Source: Spongiibacteraceae bacterium
GTDB taxonomy: Bacteria > Pseudomonadota > Gammaproteobacteria > Pseudomonadales > Dasaniaceae
Reading direction: 5' to 3'
DNA: 64,000 bases
NCBI GenBank assembly: GCA_028280715.1
Contig: JANQLG010000011.1
Span: forward strand, 40,491-104,490
Shown: piece by piece, positions 29,149 through 39,290 of the stretch
How the letters are laid out: every line of letters begins with the position of its first letter
Position numbering within the stretch: the first letter of the stretch is position 1
The notes under the pieces: model-generated
Database searches by the model: none
What the model was told of the DNA's origin: nothing
The model's input: the letters and a program-made list of their open reading frames with translations, nothing else
Position numbers and translations under genes: made by a program

Positions 29149-31302
29149 TTAAGACTGGCAGCTCTGATTAATAGCATCAAGTACTTCTCGCGCAGCAAGA
29201 GGAATTTTAGTGCCGGGACCGAAAATACCCTTTACCCCAGCCTGACGAAGAAAATCATAATCCTGTTTGGGAATGACGCCGCCAGCAATGACAATAATGT
29301 CATTTGCATCCTGTTTTTTCAGTTCTTCAATAAGGTCTGGTATCAGGGTTTTATGACCTGCCGCCTGAGAAGAAACGCCGATAGCATGCACGTCATTTTC
29401 GATGGCTTGTCTTGCGACTTCTTCTGGCGTAGAAAACATGGGAGATAAATCAATATCGAAACCGACATCGGCAAAGGCTGTAGCGATAACTTTAGCGCCG
29501 CGGTCATGTCCGTCCTGACCCATTTTGCAAACTAACATACGAGGGCGACGACCGTGTTGTTGAACAAATTGGTCAATATCCCCAGAGATATCTTGCCACT
29601 GCTCATCATTCTCGTAAGCGCTACCGTAGACACCGGATACCGTTTTAGAGCTGGCACTGAAGCGTCCAAATTCTTTTTCCATAGCGTATGAAATTTCTCC
29701 AACCGTTGCTCTGACGCGTGTAGCTTTAACCGCCAAGTCTAGCAGATTTCCTTCACCCGTCACGGCACAGTGATGAATTGCTTCAAGTGCGTTGTTAACT
29801 GTCTGTTCATCGCGTGATGCTCGAATATTATCCAATCGCTTCAATTGCGCATTACGCACTGCATGGTTATCAATTTCGAGAATCTCAACGTCATCCTCTT
29901 CTGTCAGTGTATATTTGTTGACACCGACAATCACATCCTCACCGCGATCAATACGTGCCTGTTTTTTTGCTGCTGATTCTTCAATACGCAGTTTAGGCAT
30001 GCCCGTTTCGATCGCCTTGGCCATACCGCCTTTTTCTTCAACTTCTTGAATAAGTTCTCGTGCTTTGTTGGCGATTTCTGCTGTAAGTGATTCCATCAGG
30101 TATGAACCACCCCAGGGGTCAACGACTTTAGTAATGCCGGTTTCTTCCTGAATAATGAGTTGAGTGTTTCTGGCTATACGCGCTGAAAATTCAGTAGGGA
30201 GTGCAATCGCCTCATCAAGAGCGTTAGTGTGTAGAGACTGAGTGCCACCGAATACTGCGGCCATCGCCTCAATAGTAGTGCGCACAACATTGTTATAAGG
30301 ATCTTGTTCTGTCAGTGACCAGCCAGACGTTTGGCTATGAGTACGCAGCATTGAAGACTTGGGATTCTTAGGGTCAAATTCACTGACGATCTCTGCCCAC
30401 AATAAACGTGCAGCCCGCATTTTGGCTATTTCCATATAGAAGTTCATGCCAATGCCCCAGAAAAACGAAAGGCGTGGGGCGAATTGGTCGATATCCAATC
30501 CGGCCGCGATTGCCGTGCGAATGTATTCTTTCCCATCCGCCAGGGTATAAGCGAGTTCCAAGGCGGCATCAGCACCGGCTTCCTGAATATGATAACCAGA
30601 GATAGAGATCGTGTTGAATTTCGGCATATGTTTGGAGGCATAGGCAATGATGTCGCCGATAATACGCATTGAGGGAGAGGGGGGATAAATATAGGTATTG
30701 CGCACCATAAATTCTTTCAAAATATCGTTCTGAATCGTGCCGGCGAGCAGATCCTGAGCAACACCTTGTTCTTCCGCAGCTACAATGTACCCGGCTAATA
30801 CAGGGAGCACTGCGCCATTCATCGTCATGGAAACAGAAACTTTATCTAACGGAATGCCATCGAATAAAATTTTCATATCTTCAATCGAGTCGATGGCGAC
30901 CCCAGCCTTGCCGACGTCGCCGGTAACACGCGGATGATCAGAGTCATAACCCCGGTGAGTGGCCAGGTCAAAGGCGACGGAAATGCCTTGCCCGCCTGCC
31001 GCTAAGGCTTTACGGTAGAAAGCATTCGACTCTTCAGCGGTGGAGAAGCCCGCGTATTGACGAATGGTCCAGGGTCGTCCCGCATACATCGTTGCCTGAG
31101 GTCCACGAATATAAGGAGCCACGCCTGGCATGGTGTCAGTGTAAGGTAATGAATTTATATCTGACTGGGTATACAAACATTTCACATTGATGCCTTCAGC
31201 TGTATGCCAGGTCAATGTGTCAGGTGACTTTCCTTTCATTTGCTGTGTAGCGATTTTGTTCCACTGTTCCGGTGTGGCAGGTTCTGGCTTGTAATCAGAC
31301 AT
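29149..31302 (-). CDS. mcm: Methylmalonyl-CoA mutase (single-chain, B12)
   Basis: 717 aa. An N-terminal TIM-barrel mutase domain ([31 protein letters not shown]) and a C-terminal cobalamin-binding domain with the base-off motif DGHDRG (His about 599) are fused in one chain. It converts methylmalonyl-CoA to succinyl-CoA. The gene sits between the epimerase and meaB, completing a propionyl-CoA route. Confidence 0.97.
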   Translation of the reverse strand: MSDYKPEPATPEQWNKIATQQMKGKSPDTLTWHTAEGINVKCLYTQSDINSLPYTDTMPGVAPYIRGPQATMYAGRPWTIRQYAGFSTAEESNAFYRKALAAGGQGISVAFDLATHRGYDSDHPRVTGDVGKAGVAIDSIEDMKILFDGIPLDKVSVSMTMNGAVLPVLAGYIVAAEEQGVAQDLLAGTIQNDILKEFMVRNTYIYPPSPSMRIIGDIIAYASKHMPKFNTISISGYHIQEAGADAALELAYTLADGKEYIRTAIAAGLDIDQFAPRLSFFWGIGMNFYMEIAKMRAARLLWAEIVSEFDPKNPKSSMLRTHSQTSGWSLTEQDPYNNVVRTTIEAMAAVFGGTQSLHTNALDEAIALPTEFSARIARNTQLIIQEETGITKVVDPWGGSYLMESLTAEIANKARELIQEVEEKGGMAKAIETGMPKLRIEESAAKKQARIDRGEDVIVGVNKYTLTEEDDVEILEIDNHAVRNAQLKRLDNIRASRDEQTVNNALEAIHHCAVTGEGNLLDLAVKATRVRATVGEISYAMEKEFGRFSASSKTVSGVYGSAYENDEQWQDISGDIDQFVQQHGRRPRMLVCKMGQDGHDRGAKVIATAFADVGFDIDLSPMFSTPEEVARQAIENDVHAIGVSSQAAGHKTLIPDLIEELKKQDANDIIVIAGGVIPKQDYDFLRQAGVKGIFGPGTKIPLAAREVLDAINQSCQS

Positions 31303-31369
31303 CTGTTATAACCTTTAATCAATTGGAATCTTGGTTTCCAAAGTTGTTGTTGATGTTTGGTGTTGTTGG

Positions 31370-31780
31370 TTAGTGATCGTCACCAGGTTGATTTAACTCA
31401 ATTAGTACGCCATCACAGGATTTAGGATGAATAAAAATAACTTTCGAATTATGTGCACCAATGCTTGGGGTATCTGAAAGAAATTGATATCCCTTAGCTT
31501 TCAAGCGAGCAATATCCTCTTCGATGTTATCGGAGCGAAAACACAAATGATGTAAACCGCCAGGTTTTTTTTCCAGATATTTTGCGATTGGCCCCTCACC
31601 ATTTAACGGATGAACCAGCTCAATGCTGGTGGGAGGCAATGGAAAAAAAGCTGTGGATGTTTTGGCTGCCTCTACATCTTCAGTGCCTTGGTAATCGAGG
31701 CCAAAATCTTCCATAAAGCGTTTAATGGCTTTATCTAAATCAGGAACTGCTATCGCAATATGGTCTAATGCCGTAATCAT
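31370..31780 (-). CDS. mce: Methylmalonyl-CoA epimerase
   Basis: 136 aa, two VOC-type beta-alpha-beta modules. Metal ligands are visible in DHIAIAVPDL, GGLHHLCF and VLIELNQP. It interconverts the S and R forms of methylmalonyl-CoA between carboxylase and mutase. It begins 5 bp after the biotin carboxylase gene. Confidence 0.95.
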   Translation of the reverse strand: MITALDHIAIAVPDLDKAIKRFMEDFGLDYQGTEDVEAAKTSTAFFPLPPTSIELVHPLNGEGPIAKYLEKKPGGLHHLCFRSDNIEEDIARLKAKGYQFLSDTPSIGAHNSKVIFIHPKSCDGVLIELNQPGDDH

Positions 31781-31785
31781 GTTGG

Positions 31786-34695
31786 TTACCCTACGGTTAA
31801 CTGCATACCTTCTTCAGGTTCTTCTGGTTGATTAATGCTTGTTGCCGTTTGCAGAAATTCATCGGTATAACGTTTTTTTCTAGTCGCTATCTTTTCTGGA
31901 GATTCAATAACCATAACTTCATCAGGTGTAATTTTAAATAACGGTTGGCCCTTCTTGATGATCGCGCCATCACTATCGATTAGTATTTCATTGATAGTGC
32001 CTGAGAAGGGTGCGTAGACTTTATTAAACATCTTCATCACTTCCACAATGTACAGAGGATCACCTTCGTTAAAGTGTGTGCCTACTTTTACAAAGGTCTC
32101 CATACCTGGAGCTTCACGAGGATAAAACATACCACCGCTCTCGGCTAAAATTTCATCAGAGCTGGCTACGGGAGGTGGCACTAATACTTTAGCCATTTCA
32201 TCTTGTAGTTCAGGTTCAGTAAGTTCCTGAGGAATGTTAATGGTTAAATCATTATTGACAGATAAATCAAAGAAATTCGTTTCCAGCGCAATATAGGGCA
32301 GTATCGAAAGAATCTCTGTGCCTAATTGATAGCCGGCATGTGCTGCTTGTATGTCTCGCCACTGTTTTTGATCAAAATTATCCGGTGCAACATCAGCTAA
32401 AGCAGTTTCAATATCTGCGTAACTAAATACCCCAAGGCGCTGTTTTAAGGCTTGATAAAAATTCAGTGCATTACTGAGTAGTTCGTGATCGTGGCTCCAA
32501 ATCATATTAGCAGCCGGTTTGCCGACCATATAATCCATATTTAAAAAATGATAAGTGTCAGCTAATACTTCAATCGGATTTTTTAGCCACTGCACAGTAT
32601 TTTTATTAATGGAAAAATTGTGTTGATTAATACTCAGCCAACCTGCAAGCTGATGAGGCTGTGAAAATAAAATTTCAATGGGTCTTAGTAATAGTCCTTT
32701 TTTACGATCCAGTGCTTGCATAAAGGCTGATTTGTTTTCATCACCACAGTTTTTAAAATAATTGCTGGACAACTGATGATAGGCATAGGTTAGGTCAATC
32801 TGATTCGCCGCCTGCTTTAATTTTCCTATGGCGGTTAAATAAGGCACGATAAAACGTGTTGTTGGCCTGGCATTAATATTTTGGCCAATAAACCAATTCA
32901 CTAATCCGTAGTGAAATTCTAAATTTGTTGCCAAGTCTTTACCTTGTAATGTGGTATTGCGAATGACTTCCGCTAGGTGCTGGTAGCTGGCTAAGCGTGA
33001 ATCACCAACGGTTAGCAGTAGTGCAATATTAGAATCATAAGCACCTGCTAAATGGTATTTTATAAAAACATCGGTATCTGGATTGTGCATACTGATGCCC
33101 TGATCATCACGCACTTCGCCTTCAATACAATTTGACCATCGTTCAATGACGCCGCCAGCATGTGGTTGCAATGCCTGATTAGTTGCATTTAAACGCGCTT
33201 CAACGGAAGCTGTTTCTCTTGGTAGACGATCAGGGCGGGGCAGGTGTTCACCGTGACGAGCTAGTAACACCATTGCTTCAACCAGTGACTCCACTACAAA
33301 ATATTCTGAAGGTTGTTGAGGGTTTGAAAACTGTAGCTTATAACAAAGTTCGGTGACACGGTGCTCCACTTGAATACGTGTGTTCATCTCCATAAAAAAA
33401 TGGTTACTGCCATCGACAATGCATTCAAAAGTGGAAACAGAATCCAGGCCTACGGCTTTGCCAAAGCGGGCTGCTTCATTTTCCATGCGCTCTAAAATGT
33501 CTAAATCTTTACGCAAAGTTTCAAGTTCAGCGGTTTTATTTTCCTTTTCTGCTTTTTCAATTGCTGCTAACAATTCTTCAGTAGTGACTGAAACTTCGAG
33601 TAATTTTTGCTCATGCATTTGCAGTGAACAATCACGGCCGCCCATAGTAATGCACCAGTCGCCGTTACCGACAACTTGAATTTCCTGGTGTCGGGTTGTT
33701 TCAATATTGAGTTCGGCAAGAATGTTTTTGTTATCGCCAATGCCGTTGCATTTGACTTCGTTAAGAATTTCCAGTGCTAACTCTGGCACTCTTGATGCAG
33801 CTTTAGCGATATTTTCTTCTTCTGTGCCATCGAAGCTGGTTGGTGCAGGTAAAATACGTTGTCCTTTTCCGCCGCCGCCAGAAATTGCTTTCAGACGTAT
33901 ACGGTTATTAGGCCACTCTTGGTACATTTCAATAATTTTTTGTTGCAGGGTAGTCCCTAATTCTTCCACGGTGAAAAGGTCAATACTCTTTTCAAGAGAG
34001 GCAGTTAGTACCGCTTCTGCCTTATTCTCCAGCGATTTTTCAGGGTCATCAAGTGTTGCTGTATCGAGAGATAATTGATGCTCTATTGCTGCTTTTTTAA
34101 GGGCATTTACGTCTGGATATTTAGCTAGAACCGTAAGTGTGGTGGCATTATCAACACCGGGTGTAACACTGACGCCGACATTAAGCGCAGTGCGTTTGGC
34201 TTCGTCTTTTAACCCAGCATTGTGAACAGTTTTAGAACAAGGGCCGATGAAATTGAGGCCTGCCTTTTCCATTGAGCTAACCATCTCTTCATCTTCGGCC
34301 ATAAAGCCGTAACCGGCGAAAATGGAGTCATAACCGTTGTCATTAGCAATTTGAATAATTTGTTGAATGCGTTGTGTCCGTTCTTCTTTAGTTGCGCCCG
34401 TATAATCAGGAACGCGATGTAAACGACTGGGGTCGATTAATTGACGCAGCTCGGGAGCGAGCGCATTGGTATAGGTAATCGAATCTTTTTCTGATAATAG
34501 AATGCCATATTGACTGATACCCATCTCTTTAAAGACATCCATTACTTCTTTGCGAATCGGTCCGCGGCAAATGATCAGCGGCTTCATGTCTTCGCAACTA
34601 AAGCTTTTAACCCATTCTGAATTGGAAAGGCCGAGTCGGCGGCTTTTATGAATTAATGGATTATTGACGTAGTATTGATTGCTTGTTTGAACCAC
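31786..34695 (-). CDS. Atypical acyl-CoA carboxylase: biotin carboxylase plus biotin carrier
   Basis: 969 aa. Biotin carboxylase parts are visible: the N-lobe (FAGYGFMAEDEE), the ATP-grasp glycine loop SGGGGKGQ (about 271-278) and EMNTRIQVEHRVTE. The biotinyl domain is near the C-terminus, with Lys888 in VEVMKMFNK, followed by a 70-residue tail after its last strand. About 60 extra residues sit between GVSVTPG and the glycine loop compared with AccC, and a middle region (about 560-820) is unlike PccA. With the neighbouring carboxyltransferase it should carboxylate propionyl-CoA. Substrate assignment rests on context. Confidence 0.88.
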   Translation of the reverse strand: MVQTSNQYYVNNPLIHKSRRLGLSNSEWVKSFSCEDMKPLIICRGPIRKEVMDVFKEMGISQYGILLSEKDSITYTNALAPELRQLIDPSRLHRVPDYTGATKEERTQRIQQIIQIANDNGYDSIFAGYGFMAEDEEMVSSMEKAGLNFIGPCSKTVHNAGLKDEAKRTALNVGVSVTPGVDNATTLTVLAKYPDVNALKKAAIEHQLSLDTATLDDPEKSLENKAEAVLTASLEKSIDLFTVEELGTTLQQKIIEMYQEWPNNRIRLKAISGGGGKGQRILPAPTSFDGTEEENIAKAASRVPELALEILNEVKCNGIGDNKNILAELNIETTRHQEIQVVGNGDWCITMGGRDCSLQMHEQKLLEVSVTTEELLAAIEKAEKENKTAELETLRKDLDILERMENEAARFGKAVGLDSVSTFECIVDGSNHFFMEMNTRIQVEHRVTELCYKLQFSNPQQPSEYFVVESLVEAMVLLARHGEHLPRPDRLPRETASVEARLNATNQALQPHAGGVIERWSNCIEGEVRDDQGISMHNPDTDVFIKYHLAGAYDSNIALLLTVGDSRLASYQHLAEVIRNTTLQGKDLATNLEFHYGLVNWFIGQNINARPTTRFIVPYLTAIGKLKQAANQIDLTYAYHQLSSNYFKNCGDENKSAFMQALDRKKGLLLRPIEILFSQPHQLAGWLSINQHNFSINKNTVQWLKNPIEVLADTYHFLNMDYMVGKPAANMIWSHDHELLSNALNFYQALKQRLGVFSYADIETALADVAPDNFDQKQWRDIQAAHAGYQLGTEILSILPYIALETNFFDLSVNNDLTINIPQELTEPELQDEMAKVLVPPPVASSDEILAESGGMFYPREAPGMETFVKVGTHFNEGDPLYIVEVMKMFNKVYAPFSGTINEILIDSDGAIIKKGQPLFKITPDEVMVIESPEKIATRKKRYTDEFLQTATSINQPEEPEEGMQLTVG

Positions 34696-34751
34696 TGGCT
34701 CGTTCCTCTATTAATCTTTTAAAACGTACGTATCGTTTAAGTCTGTTTTAT

Positions 34752-36485
34752 TTAAAAGAATTCTCTCTGTACGCTGTTCAATGGCTCTGGTGTGTAATGC
34801 GCCAGATGAAAAGCCAGTTTTTCACCCAAAACTTTTCGCAGGTCACTGGGCATAACAATCTGTGAAATCGAACCAAGGCTCAATGCTTCATTGGGATTCA
34901 TCAGTTCTTCTTCATAGCGTGCAGCCAATAAGGCTTCCTGTTCTTTAACCCATTCATTAACTGATTGTTTGGCCAATTTTTCAGCAGCCGCTTTTTCATG
35001 TCCATTTGCAAGATATTGTGCTTTTGCCTGTTTGATACGTGAAGGGACAGAAGTACGAATTTGATTGAGTTCTTTTTTATAAACAAACTCAACGCCTGCA
35101 GGTCCCATAACAGCAACTCGTGTGGTTGGCAGAGCGACGACAAAATCAGCGCCAGTAGCGTAGTTGTTGTAGGAAGCATAGGCGCCGCCAAAGGCGTTTC
35201 GTACGATGAGTAAGAAGCGTGGTGTTCTGAGGTCGACAATTGCATCTAACATTGCGCGGCCCGCTTGTACGATGCCGTTACTTTCCTGATCGCGGCCCGG
35301 TAAAAATCCGGTAGTATCTTCCATAAAAATAATGGGAATGTTGTATAGATTACAGAAGCGAATAAAACGCGCATTTTTATAGGCTGCATCGATATCAATT
35401 TGCCCTGACGAGACGGCTGAGTTGTTAGCGACAAAACCAACTACATGTCCGCCCATACGACCTAAAGCACAAATAGTATTGCGTGCGCGTTCTGGTTGAA
35501 TTTCAAAATAGTCGCCGTGATCACAAAGTTGCTGAATCAAGATGCTAATTTCAAAGGGTGTGTTAAATCCAGTAGGTGAGTTAAAGGCTTTTTTCAATAG
35601 GATATCGATATCCCAGGTTTTGCGGTCGATAGGGTCAGTGGTTGACTGAAAGGGGGCTAATTCATTGTTGTTTGATGGCAGGTAATTTAACAGTTGCTTA
35701 ACTTTTTCTAGCGCTGCAATTTCATCGGGTACAACAAAATCGGTTACTCCGGTTTTGCTGTGAACATTAGGTCCGCCTAATTCATCGGGGGTTACATCTT
35801 CGCCTAAGACTGATTTAACGACGCCAGGTCCAGTCAGGCCAAAGAAAGTGTCGTTTGGCTGAATAACAAAACTACCCTGTCTTGGAAGATAAGAACCGCC
35901 ACCGGCATTAAAGCCAAACATACACATTATTGACGGCACAACGCCGCTAATTTTTCGTAGAGCGGTAAATGCTTGCGCATAGCCATCTAACCCACCTACG
36001 CCGGCCGGTACATAAGCACCAGCACTATCGTTCATGCCTACTACGGGAATTTTCTGCTTCGCCGCTAATTGAAAAAGCTGAGCCAGCTTTTTTCCGTTAG
36101 TGGCGTCCATAGAACCTGCGCGTACTGTGAAGTCATGACCATAGACAGCAACGTCACGACCATTAATTTTAATCACAGCGGTAACGAGAGAGGCGCCATC
36201 CAGGTTGGGGCCCCAATTCTGGAAGAGGACATTGGGCTCAGTACCGTGATCGGTGAGCACATCCAAACGTTCCCAGACGGTCATACGATTCTTCAGGTGC
36301 TGTTTTTCAATATTGACGACACCAGCTGCCTGGCGGGGGCGATCAATCAGCGCCTTGCCAGCTTTGAGTGATGCTTCATATAACCCCGGTTCATAGCTGA
36401 CTTGTCCTGGTACAACGAAGGCGTGGCTACTAGCTTGGCCAAATGGATTGTCTAAACTGGGGACGATTGTTGAGTCTTTGTTCAT
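34752..36485 (-). CDS. Acyl-CoA carboxylase carboxyltransferase subunit
   Basis: 577 aa, crotonase-fold carboxyltransferase with N- and C-halves: [26 protein letters not shown], then [13 protein letters not shown] and [13 protein letters not shown]. It accepts the carboxyl group from the biotin carrier encoded next downstream. In this operon (epimerase, mutase, MeaB) propionyl-CoA is the likely substrate. It is about 40-60 residues longer than typical PccB. It is the first structural gene after the TetR regulator. Confidence 0.92.
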   Translation of the reverse strand: MNKDSTIVPSLDNPFGQASSHAFVVPGQVSYEPGLYEASLKAGKALIDRPRQAAGVVNIEKQHLKNRMTVWERLDVLTDHGTEPNVLFQNWGPNLDGASLVTAVIKINGRDVAVYGHDFTVRAGSMDATNGKKLAQLFQLAAKQKIPVVGMNDSAGAYVPAGVGGLDGYAQAFTALRKISGVVPSIMCMFGFNAGGGSYLPRQGSFVIQPNDTFFGLTGPGVVKSVLGEDVTPDELGGPNVHSKTGVTDFVVPDEIAALEKVKQLLNYLPSNNNELAPFQSTTDPIDRKTWDIDILLKKAFNSPTGFNTPFEISILIQQLCDHGDYFEIQPERARNTICALGRMGGHVVGFVANNSAVSSGQIDIDAAYKNARFIRFCNLYNIPIIFMEDTTGFLPGRDQESNGIVQAGRAMLDAIVDLRTPRFLLIVRNAFGGAYASYNNYATGADFVVALPTTRVAVMGPAGVEFVYKKELNQIRTSVPSRIKQAKAQYLANGHEKAAAEKLAKQSVNEWVKEQEALLAARYEEELMNPNEALSLGSISQIVMPSDLRKVLGEKLAFHLAHYTPEPLNSVQREFF

Positions 36486-36546
36486 AATATTTATTCGCAG
36501 TGAGTTGCTTCAGTTTAGTGCTTAATAGAAATCTGTGCGGCAAGAG

Positions 36547-37173
36547 TTATTTGTCATCGGTGTTAAACCATAAACCAATGGATTTTTTCATTTGTAGAAA
36601 AGCAGCTTCAATAGTTTTTACATTCTTGGGGTTGAGCAGCCATTGATAACTGATGCCGGTAATGGAGGTAATAAATTGATTGGCTATAGCGTCGGCATCA
36701 ATATCGGGTTGTGTTTTGCCACGTTCGATATCTTGTTTGATCCATTGAATCACGTCTCTGCGACGTCTTTCATGAATATTGGCAATTACGGAGCGCACTT
36801 CTGACTGTGGTCCGATAGCGCCAAACCATAGGATATAAAATGCAGCGACATAATCTGGAGTATCCATACACATCTGGCAGTGAGCATCGATAGCTGCTGC
36901 GATCGCGTCAAAGCCGGTCAAGCCATCGGTAGCCTTTTTCAGCTCCTCTAGCCAGAGCCCGCCGACTGCGCGAATAACAAAATCAAACAAACCGGCTTTA
37001 TTGCCGAAGCGGTAACCGGCCAAGCCACGTGAATAACCGGCCATTTCACCAACATCTTTTAGGGTGGTCAGTTCTGGCCCGCGTTCAACGATAAGTTCGA
37101 TTGCTGCCTGCAGCATCCGGGAATCAGAGATTTCCGTACGTTTTGCGTGTGGAATGCGTTGGTTTTTAGACAT
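36547..37173 (-). CDS. TetR-family regulator of the propionyl-CoA cluster
   Basis: 208 aa. The N-terminal helix-turn-helix spans about 18-62 (ERGPELTTLKDVGEMAGYSR, YRFGNKAGLFDFV). The C-terminal ligand domain is of unknown specificity. It is 61 bp upstream of the carboxyltransferase gene on the same strand, so it may control the whole cluster; an acyl-CoA ligand is only a guess. Confidence 0.88.
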   Translation of the reverse strand: MSKNQRIPHAKRTEISDSRMLQAAIELIVERGPELTTLKDVGEMAGYSRGLAGYRFGNKAGLFDFVIRAVGGLWLEELKKATDGLTGFDAIAAAIDAHCQMCMDTPDYVAAFYILWFGAIGPQSEVRSVIANIHERRRRDVIQWIKQDIERGKTQPDIDADAIANQFITSITGISYQWLLNPKNVKTIEAAFLQMKKSIGLWFNTDDK

Positions 37174-37315
37174 GATCCGATGTTATGTATCCAGTGTTGG
37201 AGGGTAAGATACATAATATGCTTGTTGCAAGCAAGTAAATTTATGAGGAGGGTGGATGTTATATAAAGTGGTGCCTGGTTTGATTGGGACTTATCGTTAT
37301 GAGGGAGGGATGAGC

Positions 37316-37426
37316 TTTAAACAAGCTAGGGCTTGTTTAAACCCTGCGGGCAGCCTGAAGGCTGGCTCAAATTGCTGTGCAATTTGTCGAACCGTGAGGG
37401 TTCTCACCCGCCCGTAACCGGGTGAT
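37316..37426. repeat. Hairpin cluster, copy A of a tRNA-Ser-associated repeat
   Basis: Four potential hairpins follow one another: an 11-bp stem (TTTAAACAAGC, loop TAGG, 37316-37341), CAGCC/GGCTG (37351-37364), CAAATTGC/GCAATTTG (37368-37386), and GTGAG/CTCAC with CACCCG/CGGGTG beyond. The pattern palindrome, then CTGCG, then CAAAT-hairpin, then TTGTCG recurs as copy B at 52063-52158 in the same orientation. Before the island arrived, the two copies would have lain on either side of tRNA-Ser. Confidence 0.55.
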
Positions 37427-37465
37427 AAATAAAAAAGCCCAACGCTTGGTCGGGCTTTTTTATTT
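37427..37465 (-). terminator. Original terminator of tRNA-Ser, now at the left island end
   Basis: AAATAAAAAAGCCC and GGGCTTTTTTATTT pair over 14 bp with an 11-nt loop. Read on the minus strand it directly follows a tRNA 3' end-like sequence (37480-37467), so it was probably the tRNA-Ser terminator before the island separated them. It can also stop plus-strand transcription. Confidence 0.8.
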
Positions 37466-37466
37466 A

Positions 37467-37480
37467 TGGCGGGAGGGAGG
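37467..37480 (-). repeat. attL relic (tRNA-Ser 3' end)
   Basis: Minus strand CCTCCCTCCCGCCA differs from the tRNA-Ser 3' end (51913-51899) by one missing A. Upstream, GTTC-A-T-C positions of the T-arm are partly kept. It is not under selection and has decayed. Confidence 0.7.
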
Positions 37481-37880
37481 AAGTAGAACAGAGGTTGTAA
37501 CCTTTTGATTATTAATGGTTTTAGCTGATGCGAAATATGCCGGTGTTCCTTTTAGTGTTCCTAAATAACAAACTCACTACCTGAGGCTGATCGGTAAAAT
37601 TGTTGTATCGACTTGATTAGTAAGAGTTTATTGGTTTTTCAATTTTTGATATGCCCCCACTTGTTCCCCAAATTCAGTATCCTGTACTTGTCGATGGGTG
37701 CTTAAGTAAACACCGGGCTCTTGCCAATTTTCCAGACGCTAATACGTATATATTTTTGTTTGCCTGCTTGTTCTCATGAAGGCTTATATGTCGATATTTT
37801 CTAAAAATATCGACATATCTATTTAAAGTGTCGATGGTGTAAACATATTACGCTGGAAAGACCGTAGTCCATGTTTTAAG
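37481..37880. other. Non-coding left end of the island
   Basis: 400 bp between the attL relic and the first island gene. Apart from the iteron pair at 37542-37565 I see only an imperfect palindrome around TATCGACATAT / ATGTCGATA (37787-37833). No gene is apparent. Confidence 0.5.
37542..37565. promoter_or_regulatory. Iteron pair at the left island end (candidate integrase arm site)
   Basis: GTGTTCCT occurs at 37543 and 37555, 12 nt apart, within GGTGTTCCT-TTT-AGTGTTCCTAAA. The same arrangement lies at 51765-51788 at the other end, beside the integrase start. Paired direct repeats at both ends fit arm-type binding sites of P4-like integrases. Confidence 0.6.
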
Positions 37881-38363
37881 TTAAAAATCAACCTTCTGTA
37901 AATCTGCGGTGATGTACTCTAGGCGATCGTCTTTCAGGATATTACCTTTTAGCGTTAGCAAATGACCGTTGGAGTGGCTGCTAAATCGCGCATAGTCACC
38001 GATAACCTCATGGGGTATTTTCACTGCCAGCACGATATCAAACTCTTCATCGAATATTACGGCAATGAGCTCATCGAAATCCTTATCCTCGTATTTGCGG
38101 ATGGCGCTTAGTTGTCGTGATGGGTTGTCGGCGGTCACTCGGCGTCCTTTGATCTGAATTTTCGTACCAGAAGAGTCGGTAGCGTCATAGCCAGTCTTAG
38201 AGTTATTGGCCAATTCAAGGTTGTAAGCATGGGCGACCAGCCACTCGGTGAAATCACCTATCGGATTGTTTTTGGTGCGAACAACTTCCCGGTTTTTCAG
38301 CTCCCCAATGATATTGGCTTGGGTCTGTAACAACTTTTTGATACTGAGTTGTGTCAAATCCAT
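37881..38363 (-). CDS. PD-(D/E)xK-like protein (DUF6998-like)
   Basis: 160 aa from ATG 38363, which has AAAGGA 6 nt upstream; an in-frame start 9 codons earlier lacks one. Residues E40 (GDFTEWLV), D60 (GYDATD) and QIKGR (Q70, K72) are spaced as in PD-(D/E)xK nucleases of the QxK subtype. The first 35 residues form a helix (LSIKKLLQTQANIIGELKNR). It may be a restriction-type nuclease or an inactive relative; the target is unknown. It is the leftmost island gene, pointing out of the island. Confidence 0.65.
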   Translation of the reverse strand: MDLTQLSIKKLLQTQANIIGELKNREVVRTKNNPIGDFTEWLVAHAYNLELANNSKTGYDATDSSGTKIQIKGRRVTADNPSRQLSAIRKYEDKDFDELIAVIFDEEFDIVLAVKIPHEVIGDYARFSSHSNGHLLTLKGNILKDDRLEYITADLQKVDF

Positions 38364-38469
38364 ATATGTTCCTTTAGTTTGCGCGGCCATTATTTTTTCG
38401 ACAGATCAAAGGTTCAGAGTTAATCTGAAAAATGCCCGTTTTCCACAGCTTCGATGTGTACTTGCTACG

Positions 38470-38895
38470 CTAGCTGCTTTCTGGGTCGACGTTGTTCCCG
38501 ATTAACCCGCCAGCAGTGCCACAAAGGAGGATAGCGGCAGGTGTTCCAAAAACCGTGCCTACAGCCATGCCAGCTAAGGTTCCGATTAGTGCATTCTTTC
38601 GGGTGATGCGCTCCTTCTTGGCTTTTGAATACGGCGCACGACTGACTCCATTCCTCGACCTTGCGGATTGAGTAGAGCCGGCTCCTTTGGATCGGTTGCA
38701 GGAAATGCATGCTGCGTATAGGTTGTTGAGATGGTGTGTGCCCCCATTGGCTTGGGCCTTGGAGTGCTCAATTTCCCAGGCGCCTCTGGCATCAAATACA
38801 CCGTAATTTTTAAACGCCAACTTTTTGTGGCAAAGGTGGCACTTGCCGTCAGTCCGTTGGTAGATCTGACGGCGTTTGGTTTCAGAAAAAGCCAT
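38470..38895 (-). CDS. HNH endonuclease with C-terminal glycine-zipper segment
   Basis: 141 aa. Zinc ligands C19/C22 (GKCHLC) and C63/C66 (CISC) bracket the HNH core with E43-H44 (WEIEHSKAQANGG) and N57/N58 (HHLNNLYAAC). Residues 100-135 (NALIGTLAGMAVGTVFGT, then AAILLCGTAGGLIG) form a Gly-rich hydrophobic segment with zipper spacing, likely to enter a membrane. A nuclease joined to such a tail is unusual and hints at membrane anchoring or pore formation. It is transcribed with the YegP homologue upstream, 9 bp apart. Confidence 0.75.
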   Translation of the reverse strand: MAFSETKRRQIYQRTDGKCHLCHKKLAFKNYGVFDARGAWEIEHSKAQANGGTHHLNNLYAACISCNRSKGAGSTQSARSRNGVSRAPYSKAKKERITRKNALIGTLAGMAVGTVFGTPAAILLCGTAGGLIGNNVDPESS

Positions 38896-38904
38896 AATGC
38901 ATTC

Positions 38905-39252
38905 CTAGGCAGCTACAGTTGTCAAATCAATCACCGGCGCTGTCGGAGCATTCCGTTTTACAGATTCCTTCCCTGAAACTGCACCGCTATGGCTCGCGTA
39001 GCCTTGAGAGCGAAGAATGATTTCTCCGTTTGCAGCTTTCAGGTTGAAGTAGTATCGATTATCCGATCCGGTAAAAATCGTGTAGCGAAAGTCATGCGGC
39101 GCATTTGCCTTAACGGATACGATACCGTTAGTTGCACCTTGCTTGCTGCGATAGCCTTCAGACGCGCCAATAATTTCACCATTCCCGGCCTTAAGACGAA
39201 AATAGTATTGGTTATCGCTTCCGTTAAATAGCTCAAATTTTGCACTGCTCAT
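38905..39252 (-). CDS. yegP: YegP-like protein, two DUF1508 repeats
   Basis: 115 aa. Two tandem DUF1508 units are visible: KFELFNGSDNQYYFRLKAGN with EGYRSKQGATNGI, and YTIFTGSDNRYYFNLKAANG with QGYASHSGAVSG. Each is a small beta-rich repeat of unknown function. It lies between the DUF2188 and HNH genes on one strand. Confidence 0.9.
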   Translation of the reverse strand: MSSAKFELFNGSDNQYYFRLKAGNGEIIGASEGYRSKQGATNGIVSVKANAPHDFRYTIFTGSDNRYYFNLKAANGEIILRSQGYASHSGAVSGKESVKRNAPTAPVIDLTTVAA

Positions 39253-39290
39253 TTCAATTGTCTCCAGAAATTACGTTTTGGTGTATTGGG

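Noticed and set aside
29149..31302. Cobalamin riboswitch near the B12-dependent mutase
   Set aside because: The mutase is preceded by 67 bp after mce, and no B12-box or riboswitch-like fold is visible in the cluster.
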